Assembly (NCBI GenBank): GCA_050292445.1
Contig: JBNKLQ010000163.1
Location: forward strand, 1 to 13,856
From: Leptofilum sp050292445
Lineage (GTDB): Bacteria > Chloroflexota > Anaerolineae > Promineifilales > Promineifilaceae
DNA: 13,856 nucleotides
Reading direction: 5' to 3'
Position 1 is the stretch's first letter. Each line of letters begins with the position of its first letter. The position numbers and the translations under genes are program-made. Below are positions 1 to 6,882 of this stretch, one piece after another. Under the pieces are notes generated by a model. The model had not been told where the DNA came from, ran no database searches, and saw only the letters and a program-made list of their open reading frames with translations.

Positions 1-1
1 G

Positions 2-310
2 GGTTTTGTGCCCAGCTTGCTCACGCCTGCGCAGCGCCACTTTTTAGGCACGACCAAGCCCGAGGAGGAGCTGTACGATCTGCTGGCCGATCCTCACGAA
101 ATCAACAATCTCGCTGCCGATCCAGCCAATGCCAACAATCCGTTTGCCGAAATGGGCAAAGCCGTGGGCAATCCAGAGATGGACGGCCGTTTCTGGCAAC
201 TGTACAATGGGCCATTCGCGGTGCCGAACGGCCGTATCCTCTGGTTCCTGGCCCACCGCCTGGGTTATCTACAAAGTGAAGAAGTTACATTGGATCTATC
301 CAACATCTAG
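2..310 (+). CDS. Sulfatase, C-terminal fragment (5' end outside window)
   Basis: The reading frame is open from the first bases of the window and ends at TAG 308-310, so only about the last 102 residues are present. The visible part contains LTPAQRHFLGTTKP followed by EELYDLLADPHEINNLAADP. This is the typical C-terminal signature of alkaline-phosphatase-superfamily sulfatases, where a P-x-EELYDL-x-DP-x-E-x-NNLA segment follows the catalytic domain. The catalytic C/S-x-P-x-R site and metal ligands would lie upstream and cannot be checked. Family members hydrolyse sulfate esters, often on polysaccharides or glycosaminoglycans; the substrate is unknown here. The GH3 gene starts 10 bases downstream on the same strand, so the two are probably co-transcribed and may act on the same sulfated glycan (inference). 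Two ACGGCCGT palindromes lie inside it, at 183 and 228. GTG at 8 is an internal codon, not the start. An alternative would be another alkaline-phosphatase-superfamily hydrolase. Confidence 0.75.
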   Translation, partial: GFVPSLLTPAQRHFLGTTKPEEELYDLLADPHEINNLAADPANANNPFAEMGKAVGNPEMDGRFWQLYNGPFAVPNGRILWFLAHRLGYLQSEEVTLDLSNI

Positions 311-320
311 CAGGAGTTAA

Positions 321-2198
321 ATGATGCACACAGAAAAGTCAGACGTATCACTCGCAGAGAGTGTCAAACAAAAATCCAAGCTCATCCAAACAGAAAACGG
401 ATTTGCTTACCGTGACCTGAATAAAAATGGCAAGCTCGACGTTTACGAGGATCCCCGCCAACCAATTGCCGCCCGCGTTGAAGATCTGCTCTCCCAGATG
501 TCGCTTGAGGAAAAAGCTGGGATGCTTTTCATCGACGGTGTGCAGGTGAACCCGGATGGGTCAATCGAAGAACAAAATGACGAACAGGCCTTTACGGGTT
601 TTGGCGATCCTGTGCAAAACAAACTCATTGATTTGCAGATGAATCACTTCAATGTCTGGCAAATTCCCGGCGAGCGGCCGCTCGCCACCTGGTACAACAA
701 CGTTCAGCAGTTGGCAGAACAGAGCCGCCTCGGCATTCCCGCCACCTTGGCCTCCGATCCGCGCAATCATCTAGGCAAAAACGTCATCTCCATGGCCGTT
801 GAGGATTTCTCGCAGTGGTGCGAAACAACTGGCTTTGGTGCCATCAACGACCCCGAACTGGTCCGCCAGTTTGCTGAAATTGCCCGCGAAGAGTACCTGG
901 CTGTGGGCATTCGCGTGGCCCTGCATCCCCAAATAGATTTGGCTACGGAGCCCCGCTGGCCGCGCATCAGCGGCACCTTTGGCGAAGATGCCGAAATCAG
1001 CGCCCGGCTGGGCAAAGCATACATCGAAGGCTTTCAAGGTGCGGAGCTAGGTCCCCACAGCGTGGCCTGCATGACCAAACATTTCCCCGGCGGCGGTCCG
1101 CAAAAAGAAGGGCTCGACCCCCATTTTGAATTCCAGCAGGGGCAAATCTACCCTGGCGATAATTTTGATTATCACCTGATTCCGTTTGAAGCGGCCATCG
1201 AAGCAGGGACCGCTTCGATTATGCCCTATTACGGCATCCCCACAGGCCAGACCGATGAAGATGTGGCCATGTCCTACAACAAAACCATTATCACCACCCT
1301 GCTGCGCGAAAAGTATGCCTTTGATGGTGTGGTTTGCACCGATTGGGGCCTGATCACCGACAGGCATATGGGCGATTTCACCTGGCCCGCCCGCGCCTGG
1401 GGTGTGGAGCATCTCAGCGAGGTGGAGCGGGTGCAAAAGGTGCTGGACGCAGGCGTCGATCAGTTTGGCGGCGAAAGCTGCCCCGAACTGGTGCTGGAAC
1501 TGGTAGAAAGCGGCCAGCTGACCGAAGAACGCATCGACCAATCGGTGCGGAGGCTGCTCAAACAGAAGTTTGAACTGGGCCTGTTTGACAATCCGTTTGT
1601 GGATGAAACGCGCGTTGCGGAAGTTTTTGGCAATCCAAAATCAGTGGCTGCTGGTTTGGCCTCGCAAAGCCGGGCGATGACATTGCTCAAAAATAGTGAT
1701 GAGGTACTGCCGCTGCAAGGCCAGCCCAAGATTTTTGTCAAAAACATGTCTGCTGATGTGGCTGCCAATTATGCTCAGGTGGTTGATTCGCCCGATGAAG
1801 CTGATTTTGCCATTCTGCGGCTGGACACGCCGTGGGTGCCGGTGGACACCAAAAACCAGTTTGCCTTAAGCTTCCACCATGGCGACCTAGATTTCAAAGA
1901 TGAAGCGAAGGCCGAAATTTTGGCGCTGTTGGCCAAAGTGCCCACGATTGTGGTGATTTATCTGGATCGACCAGCGGTGATTCCCGAGATTAGCGCGGCG
2001 GCTCATGCGCTGCTGGCAGATTTTGGGGCGAGTGATACGGCCGTCCTCAACGTCATCTTCGGCAAAGCACAACCAGAAGGGAAGCTGCCATTTGAGCTGC
2101 CTTCCTCTATGGAGGCCGTGCGTAACCAAAAAGCAGATCTTCCCTTTGATTCCGAGAACCCTCTTTATCCTTTTGGTTTCGGGCTGGCATACAAATAG
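321..2198 (+). CDS. Glycoside hydrolase family 3 (beta-glucosidase-like)
   Basis: A complete 625-residue GH3 enzyme, expected to remove beta-linked sugars from the non-reducing end of oligosaccharides with retention of configuration. An EF-hand-like loop DLNKNGKLD (residues 32-40) leads into YEDP, a common N-terminal feature of one GH3 group. The barrel domain carries KHFPGGG (253-259) and the nucleophile region GVVCTDWG, with D341 as the expected catalytic aspartate. The second domain starts near LLKN (455-458), and the protein closes with PLYPFGFGLAY (614-624), the usual GH3 end. I could not identify the acid/base residue. No signal peptide is visible, so it may act in the cytoplasm on imported oligosaccharides. 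The start at ATG 321 is preceded by AGGAG (312-316); a second ATG follows at once at 324. It follows the sulfatase by 10 bases, and one ACGGCCGT site lies at 2037. The family is clear; the sugar specificity is not. Confidence 0.93.
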   Translation: MMHTEKSDVSLAESVKQKSKLIQTENGFAYRDLNKNGKLDVYEDPRQPIAARVEDLLSQMSLEEKAGMLFIDGVQVNPDGSIEEQNDEQAFTGFGDPVQNKLIDLQMNHFNVWQIPGERPLATWYNNVQQLAEQSRLGIPATLASDPRNHLGKNVISMAVEDFSQWCETTGFGAINDPELVRQFAEIAREEYLAVGIRVALHPQIDLATEPRWPRISGTFGEDAEISARLGKAYIEGFQGAELGPHSVACMTKHFPGGGPQKEGLDPHFEFQQGQIYPGDNFDYHLIPFEAAIEAGTASIMPYYGIPTGQTDEDVAMSYNKTIITTLLREKYAFDGVVCTDWGLITDRHMGDFTWPARAWGVEHLSEVERVQKVLDAGVDQFGGESCPELVLELVESGQLTEERIDQSVRRLLKQKFELGLFDNPFVDETRVAEVFGNPKSVAAGLASQSRAMTLLKNSDEVLPLQGQPKIFVKNMSADVAANYAQVVDSPDEADFAILRLDTPWVPVDTKNQFALSFHHGDLDFKDEAKAEILALLAKVPTIVVIYLDRPAVIPEISAAAHALLADFGASDTAVLNVIFGKAQPEGKLPFELPSSMEAVRNQKADLPFDSENPLYPFGFGLAYK

Positions 2199-2253
2199 TG
2201 GGGTAGCCTTTCCGTTTTTGTGGGAAGCGGCAAACCATATGGAGAAAAAATAA

Positions 2254-2284
2254 AAACAGCCGGAGACAAGGTCCACGGCTGTTT
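2254..2284 (-). terminator. Intrinsic terminator of the ABC operon
   Basis: AAACAGCCG (2254-2262) and CGGCTGTTT (2276-2284) form a perfect 9-bp stem around a 13-base loop. Read on the minus strand, the stem runs into TTTTTATTTTTT (complement of 2242-2253 region), which makes a classical Rho-independent terminator 28 bases after the stop of the last permease gene. On the plus strand the hairpin is followed by only three T and then ACTTCA. It may therefore stop GH3 transcription only weakly, although it sits between the two convergent operons. Confidence 0.85.
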
Positions 2285-2311
2285 ACTTCACCAACTTAGC
2301 TTCAGCAAAAC

Positions 2312-3577
2312 TCATTCAAAGCGAAAGCGCCAAAGGGCAATCAGATAGAGCACAACCGTGACCGCCAGCATGGTGCCAATTTGGGGCAGCACATCGACCA
2401 GCACAGCACCCTCGGCCATGAGGCGAATCAGGGCATCCATGGCGCTGCCCTGGGGCGTAATCCGAGAGATCGTGCCCAGCAGCCCCTCGGTGCGGAACAC
2501 AAGCGGCACCGGTATGCCGTAAAGGCAGCCACCCAACACACCCAGCACAAAGGAGGCTATCATAGCCCAGGCATTGGCCTGTTTTTGCGTGCGCGAAACG
2601 GCCGTAATCAACATCCCCGCCGCCGTCACCGCCAAAGCCAGCGCCAGAATCACCAGGAAGATAGCCAGCGGTGAGTCGCCAATGGGCATCTTAAACAGCA
2701 GATTGGCCAGCACAATCATGATCCCTAACTGTAAAAACACCAGGACCACGTAGGCAACCATCTTGCCAGCAATGATCACCCCGCGCGGCATGGGGGCCGC
2801 CAGCAAGCGGCGGAAGGAACCCTGATCCTTCTCCTTGTAAAACGAGGCGACCAGCGCCGTCGTCACAAAGAAGGAGAAGAGAATGCCCACGCCGGGCAGC
2901 ATGGCCACCACGTTGATGTTATGCAGCATTGCAGCCGTTTTCCCCGCCATATCTTCACTAATCACCGAGATAGCCGGTTCGGTGCGCTTTTCGTTAAGTT
3001 GCGTCATGATGACGCCTAGCGTTTGTGCTTCAACGCCTTGCTGCATGGCCGGATCCGCCGCAGCAAACTGCTCAGACTCCATCATCACCGAGCGAATGCC
3101 GTAGCGAATTTCGCCAACCATGTTCACCTCGGCCGCAACGCTGTCCAGGATGCCGCTGATCAGCCCAACGGCCGCTTCCTGCGTGGGATCGACAATCAGG
3201 CTCATGGCGGCCGGTTCATAGGCGTCTACCTGTTGGCTAAAGTCGGTGGGAATGAGAACGGCCGCTTCCACCTCACGCTCCGCCACCTGCGCATCTGCCA
3301 CAGATGCATCGGCCGTTTCCGTCACGTTGAGCACGTCGATGCTTTTCAGCGCAGCAACAATCTGCTCCCCATAAAGCCCTTCGTCTTCATTGACTACCAT
3401 CAAATTAAAGGAAATTTGGGGTTCTTCTTCATTGGCCCAGCCCGCCAGCTGTGGGGCATTCACCAGACCGGCAATCAGCAGCGGCAAGAGCAGGAGAATG
3501 GCCAATGACCCTTTGTCTCGAAACAGTACCTGCATTTCATTCCAGGCCACTGCAAAAGTTAATCGTAACCAGTTCAT
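2312..3577 (-). CDS. ABC-2 type transporter permease (second of pair)
   Basis: A 421-residue membrane subunit of an ABC exporter. One N-terminal helix (about residues 22-44, from LAILLLLPLLIAGLVNAP) is followed by a hydrophilic ectodomain of roughly 180 residues. Near GVGILFSFFVTTALVASF the chain returns to the membrane for about five more helices. This is the ABC2_membrane_3 (NatB/YhgE-like) architecture. The conserved segment GSFRRLLAAPMPRGVIIAGK after the second helix matches the equivalent segment of the other permease and is the likely coupling helix to the ATPase. ATG 3577 lies 7 bases after AGGAGG (3585-3590), and that Shine-Dalgarno overlaps the TAG stop of the preceding gene (TAGGAGG). 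The gene ends with TGA 2312-2314 just before the terminator. It probably forms a heterodimer with the upstream permease. The substrate cannot be read from the sequence; drugs, lipids, sodium or peptides are all possible in this family. Confidence 0.9.
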   Translation of the reverse strand: MNWLRLTFAVAWNEMQVLFRDKGSLAILLLLPLLIAGLVNAPQLAGWANEEEPQISFNLMVVNEDEGLYGEQIVAALKSIDVLNVTETADASVADAQVAEREVEAAVLIPTDFSQQVDAYEPAAMSLIVDPTQEAAVGLISGILDSVAAEVNMVGEIRYGIRSVMMESEQFAAADPAMQQGVEAQTLGVIMTQLNEKRTEPAISVISEDMAGKTAAMLHNINVVAMLPGVGILFSFFVTTALVASFYKEKDQGSFRRLLAAPMPRGVIIAGKMVAYVVLVFLQLGIMIVLANLLFKMPIGDSPLAIFLVILALALAVTAAGMLITAVSRTQKQANAWAMIASFVLGVLGGCLYGIPVPLVFRTEGLLGTISRITPQGSAMDALIRLMAEGAVLVDVLPQIGTMLAVTVVLYLIALWRFRFE

Positions 3578-3588
3578 CTTCTTGCCTC

Positions 3589-4854
3589 CTATTGATACTC
3601 AAACCGCCACGTGCCAACGCCAAAGAACAGAACACTAAAGCCCAGCAGCACCAGCAGCGGCAACGTGATGTCTGCCAATCCTCCGCTCAGCACCAGCAAA
3701 TTGTAAAAGCCTTTCACGGCCCAATATTGCGGCACCACCTTGCCTACCGTGTCCAACGCATCGCTCAGCAAGAAGAGAGGCACCATGCTGCCGCCTAAAA
3801 TCCCCATGCCCCAGATGAGCAAGGAGCTCAAGCCGCCAATCTGGTTTTCGGTGCGAGCCATAGCGGCAATCAGCACACCGAGGCTGGTGGAGCAAACGGC
3901 TACCAGGAGACAGAGCAAAATCAAGGCCAGTGGATCGTAGCCCAGCGATAATTTATCCATCCCCAACAGCGGGAAGAGGTAAAGGGCCACGGCAAAAATG
4001 ATCAGCAGCTGCAGAATGGCCATGATGAAGTTCAGCGTCATTTTGCCCAGCAGCAGGCTGGTTTTGCTAATGGGTGCTGCCAGCAAACGGCGAAAGCTGC
4101 CGTATTTTTTCTCGTCGTACACGTTTTGCGCCGTAGCCTGCGCCGCCAGGAAAACAAACAGCACCGCAAATCCAGGCACGGCTACCTGCACGCCCGTGAA
4201 CTGCGGTTTTTGTTCACCGGGGGAGAGGCTGCCGGGATTCACTTGAGAGATGGCCACTAACGGCCGTTTCTCCGATTGGGCAAATTGTTCTTGGGCCTGG
4301 GACACAATGCGCTCGGTCGTAAAAACCTGATCTCCTGGCGAGGCTGCTGCCTGCATTTGCCCCATCTGCTCCAGGCTGGCTACGATCTGCTGCTCCAGCG
4401 CCAGGTCTTGGGCCACACCATCCACCGCCAGGCGCAGCGCTTCCGTCTCGTTGATGTCGGCAAACGGATGGTTTACCAGATGTAGCTCAACCGGCTTCCC
4501 GGCGGCAAAATCTGCCGAAAAGTTCGCGGGAATGATCAATGCGTGGTTGATTTGGTGTGTGTCTAATTGGGAATCGGCCGATTCTTGGGTAATACTGCTC
4601 ATTTCCACGGTGCCTGCTGCGGTGAGATTGCCCAGAAAAGTAGTCGTCAACGCCCCTGCTTCATCATTGTTCACCACCGGCAGGGAAATGCGCGCTGCTT
4701 CGTCTTCGGCTTCTCTATCCATGCCCACAATGGCATTCAGCCCGCCGCCAAAAAAGAAAATGAAGATGAGCGGGAATATGAAGAGATAAGCCCACGTGCC
4801 GGGATCCTTGAACGCCAGCTGAATATCTTTGAGTGTGATACTAAGTGCTTTCAT
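3589..4854 (-). CDS. ABC-2 type transporter permease (first of pair)
   Basis: The companion membrane subunit, 421 residues from ATG 4854. A helix at about residues 20-42 (TWAYLFIFPLIFIFFFGGG) precedes a long extracytoplasmic region to about residue 215. Five or so helices follow, from VPGFAVLFVFLAAQ onward. The segment GSFRRLLAAPISKTSLLLGK is nearly the same as in the neighbouring permease, so the two are paralogues from an old duplication. An in-frame GTG at 4860 would add two residues, but it abuts the AGGAGGA (4861-4867). ATG 4854 has a proper 6-base spacing and is preferred. The stop TAG of the ATPase gene (4866-4868) is embedded in this ribosome site, so translation is probably coupled. 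An ACGGCCGT palindrome lies at 4260. The exporter role is well supported; the cargo is unknown. Confidence 0.9.
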   Translation of the reverse strand: MKALSITLKDIQLAFKDPGTWAYLFIFPLIFIFFFGGGLNAIVGMDREAEDEAARISLPVVNNDEAGALTTTFLGNLTAAGTVEMSSITQESADSQLDTHQINHALIIPANFSADFAAGKPVELHLVNHPFADINETEALRLAVDGVAQDLALEQQIVASLEQMGQMQAAASPGDQVFTTERIVSQAQEQFAQSEKRPLVAISQVNPGSLSPGEQKPQFTGVQVAVPGFAVLFVFLAAQATAQNVYDEKKYGSFRRLLAAPISKTSLLLGKMTLNFIMAILQLLIIFAVALYLFPLLGMDKLSLGYDPLALILLCLLVAVCSTSLGVLIAAMARTENQIGGLSSLLIWGMGILGGSMVPLFLLSDALDTVGKVVPQYWAVKGFYNLLVLSGGLADITLPLLVLLGFSVLFFGVGTWRFEYQ

Positions 4855-4865
4855 TGTCACTCCTC

Positions 4866-5873
4866 CTATTCCCGCAGCTTCTTGCCCGTCAGGTGCAAGA
4901 AGACAGTCTCCAAGTTAGGTTCCAGGATGTTCAGCGACTGCACCGGGATGTTTTCGTCACGCAGGAAATCGATCACATTGACGATGGCCTGCTGCGTGTT
5001 TTGGGTCAGAATTTTGACAACAACCCCTTCCTGGCTCAACGGTTCAGGCAGTTCAGCTTCCTGGGACAGTGGTGTTTTGTCTGTGGCCAGTGCCATTTCC
5101 GGACAGGCTTCCTTCACCGCAGGCAGCGCCGACAGTTTGCCAATCAGCTCACGGTCTGCAAACGGCAGCCCGATCTGGATCACCCCGCCACCAATCATGG
5201 CGATCAGGTTTTTGATCGTATCCAGAGCAATAATCTGCCCTGAATCAACTACCGCCACCCGGTTGCAGAGCAGTTCCACCTCTTCCATGTAATGGCTGGT
5301 GTACACAATGCTCATGCCCCGTTCTTTGTTCAGGCGCATCACGCTTTCAAAAATCTGGTTGCGGCTTTGCGGGTCAACGCCCACCGTTGGCTCGTCCAAG
5401 AACAGCAGCTTTGGCTGGTGCACCAGCCCAGCGGCGATATTCACGCGCCGCTTCATGCCGCCGGAGTAATTTTCAATCGGCTCGTCGGCGCGGTCAGCGA
5501 GGGCCACTACATGCAGCACATCATCCACGCGTTCCTTCAGCGCCTGGCCGCGCAGCCCATAAATACGGCCGAAAAAGTTCAAATTCGCCCGCGCACTCAA
5601 CGTCGGGTACAGCGCCAAGTCTTGCGGCACCAGCCCGATCATCTGTTTCACCTGCTTTTGCTCGTGCAAAATGTCCTGGCCTGCCACATGGGCTGTTCCG
5701 TTGCTGGGTTCGATCACGCCGGTGATCATAGAGATTGTTTGTGTTTTGCCGGCACCATTAGGGCCCAGCAGCCCAAACACCTCGCCTTCTTCAACTGAAA
5801 AATTAATCCCCTTGACCACTGTGTGGTCGCCATATTTCTTTTCCAAATTCATCACTTCTAAAATTGCGGTCAC
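4866..5873 (-). CDS. ABC transporter ATP-binding protein (exporter type)
   Basis: A 335-residue nucleotide-binding subunit that powers the two permeases encoded directly downstream. Walker A is GPNGAGKT (37-44), the Q-loop is Q84, the signature is YSGGMKRR (136-143), Walker B LLFLDEP ends in catalytic E161, and the switch histidine is H194 in YTSHYMEEVE. The ATPase domain fills about residues 1-225. The remaining 110 residues form the extra C-terminal domain often found on NatA/CcmA/DrrA-like ATPases and end in LETVFLHLTGK. Residue 45, just after Walker A, is Q where T is common. Translation starts at GTG 5873. This start is supported by AAGGAGG (5881-5887) with a 7-base spacer and by a 4-base GTGA overlap with the stop of the upstream small gene. 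It is the second gene of a four-gene operon. Confidence 0.95.
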   Translation of the reverse strand: MTAILEVMNLEKKYGDHTVVKGINFSVEEGEVFGLLGPNGAGKTQTISMITGVIEPSNGTAHVAGQDILHEQKQVKQMIGLVPQDLALYPTLSARANLNFFGRIYGLRGQALKERVDDVLHVVALADRADEPIENYSGGMKRRVNIAAGLVHQPKLLFLDEPTVGVDPQSRNQIFESVMRLNKERGMSIVYTSHYMEEVELLCNRVAVVDSGQIIALDTIKNLIAMIGGGVIQIGLPFADRELIGKLSALPAVKEACPEMALATDKTPLSQEAELPEPLSQEGVVVKILTQNTQQAIVNVIDFLRDENIPVQSLNILEPNLETVFLHLTGKKLRE

Positions 5874-6115
5874 AATATTGCCTCCTTGTTTTCCGTTTGC
5901 GGGTGCGCCTCATCTTGATCCGTCGAGACGACAGAAACGAGCGTCAGCCCTAAATCTCTCAGGCGGGATAACAGGCCGTACAATGCAGATTGATCGGCCA
6001 CCTCACCGCACAGCATCGTATTTTGCTCGGCGGTGTGGGTGATGGTCATGCCTTCCAGCCAACCTGACCAATGGGAATCCAGGTGCCCCTTAACGACAAT
6101 TTCAATGTTTTGCAT
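5870..6115 (-). CDS. Small conserved-type protein of unknown function, first gene of ABC operon
   Basis: An 81-residue protein beginning MQNIEIVVKGHLDSHWSGW. It has no membrane segment and an acidic, hydrophilic tail after VSVVSTDQDE. The pattern IVVKGHLD...W..WLEGMTITH...LCGEVADQSALYGLLSRLRDLGL resembles short proteins I associate with Chloroflexota and some other soil bacteria, where no function is established. I recognise the pattern but cannot name a domain. The alternating beta and alpha look would suit a small alpha/beta sensor or ligand-binding fold (inference). The frame is open upstream to ATG 6196. ATG 6115 is preferred because the family-like sequence starts there, GGGAAAGAG lies just upstream, and the upstream part would run through two palindromes. 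Its TGA overlaps the GTG of the ATPase gene, so the two are translationally coupled. It may regulate or assist the exporter. Confidence 0.8.
   Translation of the reverse strand: MQNIEIVVKGHLDSHWSGWLEGMTITHTAEQNTMLCGEVADQSALYGLLSRLRDLGLTLVSVVSTDQDEAHPQTENKEAIL
5881..5887 (-). promoter_or_regulatory. Shine-Dalgarno that fixes the GTG start of the ATPase gene
   Basis: The minus strand reads AAGGAGG here, 7 bases before GTG 5873. It lies inside the 3' end of the small upstream gene. It selects GTG over later in-frame ATG codons, such as the one giving M8. Confidence 0.8.
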
Positions 6116-6142
6116 GGCTCTTTCCCTATTATTGGATGTGGG

Positions 6143-6185
6143 ACGGCCGTTTCCAATGATTGTAAACACGGTTGTAAACGGCCGT
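6143..6185. repeat. Pair of ACGGCCGT palindromes with TTGTAAAC direct repeat, upstream of the ABC operon
   Basis: The 105-base gap between the small gene and the membrane-protein gene holds two ACGGCCGT copies (6143-6150 and 6178-6185). GGACGGCCGTTT on the left can pair with AAACGGCC plus GTCC on the right, with a 3-base bulge. TTGTAAAC occurs twice between them, at 6160-6167 and 6172-6179, 12 bases apart. This could be an operator or a transcript hairpin, or simply two more members of the window-wide palindrome family. I see no convincing -35/-10 pair here. Confidence 0.5.
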
Positions 6186-6220
6186 TGTCCACACACCTAT
6201 ATGCCCCACTCTCCCAGAAG

Positions 6221-6805
6221 TCAGGCTACCTTGCCAAAAAGTTGATGCTTATCAAACCACGGCTTGAGAATCAAATATGCGCCCAAAATGATGAGGAAAA
6301 AAGCACCATCAAGCGCAGCGAATCCCAACAACTGGGTAATCCCCGTCAGCAAGGAGAGAAGACCCAGGAGCGTGGTGAAACCGCTCATCTTAATGCCGTT
6401 GTAATAACGGGCAGCGTTGAGACCAAGCATGATAATCCCCAGCCCCACAGACCAGACACCTTTCGCTACCAGCTCATGGGGTACGAAGCTGAAGCCGCCC
6501 AGCATAATCAGAAACAGTCCCCAGCCCATCGTTTCCAGACGCTTGTTTAGCGCCACCTTTTCCGGATCGCTGGTAATTGCTTGTTCCGCTACCGGTTGCT
6601 TTTCGGTAGGCGCTTTCTCAACCTGTCCGGCAGTGGCGATCAACCAGATGGCCACAGCGCCCAGCACCATGGCCGGCACAATTGGCAGGTTGGCATCTCC
6701 GATCATGAACATCAATTTATCGGGCGGTAAGACGAAATTAAGCACGGCCAACAGCGCGGCTACTGCCAGTAAGATGATCCCGGTAATTAATCGTGATACA
6801 TTCAT
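6221..6805 (-). CDS. Integral membrane protein of unknown function (about six helices)
   Basis: A 194-residue hydrophobic protein I cannot assign to a family. Helices are visible at about residues 6-28 (ITGIILLAVAALLAVLNFVL), 40-60, 93-110, 116-133, 139-158 and 162-180. A polar, probably cytoplasmic linker (about 61-92, rich in E, K, Q and P) joins helices 2 and 3. A short positive tail follows LKPWFDKHQ. No catalytic motif is seen. ATG 6805 lies 6 bases after GGAGA (6812-6816). An ATG at 6811 would add two residues but is too close to that site. It lies 77 bases after the Lnt-like gene and 105 bases before the ABC operon, all on the same strand, so it may be co-transcribed with either. A role next to the acyltransferase-like enzyme or the exporter is only a guess from position. 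Confidence 0.85.
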   Translation of the reverse strand: MNVSRLITGIILLAVAALLAVLNFVLPPDKLMFMIGDANLPIVPAMVLGAVAIWLIATAGQVEKAPTEKQPVAEQAITSDPEKVALNKRLETMGWGLFLIMLGGFSFVPHELVAKGVWSVGLGIIMLGLNAARYYNGIKMSGFTTLLGLLSLLTGITQLLGFAALDGAFFLIILGAYLILKPWFDKHQLFGKVA

Positions 6806-6845
6806 TTCCATTCTCCATGTTCAGATTGGTCCAATCTCTTGTCAG

Positions 6846-6860
6846 AGGTGCGTCGCACCT
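6846..6860. repeat. Short palindrome AGGTGC-GTC-GCACCT
   Basis: A perfect 6-bp stem with a 3-base loop, in the 77-base gap between the Lnt-like gene and the membrane-protein gene. Neither strand has a proper T tract directly after it, so a REP-like repeat is more likely than a terminator. Confidence 0.45.
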
Positions 6861-6882
6861 GTTACTTATTTCAAAATCAATG

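Noticed and set aside
4855..4860. GTG 4860 as start of the first permease
   Set aside because: It directly abuts AGGAGGA with no spacer, while ATG 4854 has a 6-base spacer.
6116..6196. N-terminal extension of the small protein to ATG 6196
   Set aside because: The extra 27 codons run through the palindrome pair and direct repeat, have no ribosome site and do not look like the rest of the protein. ATG 6115 fits better.
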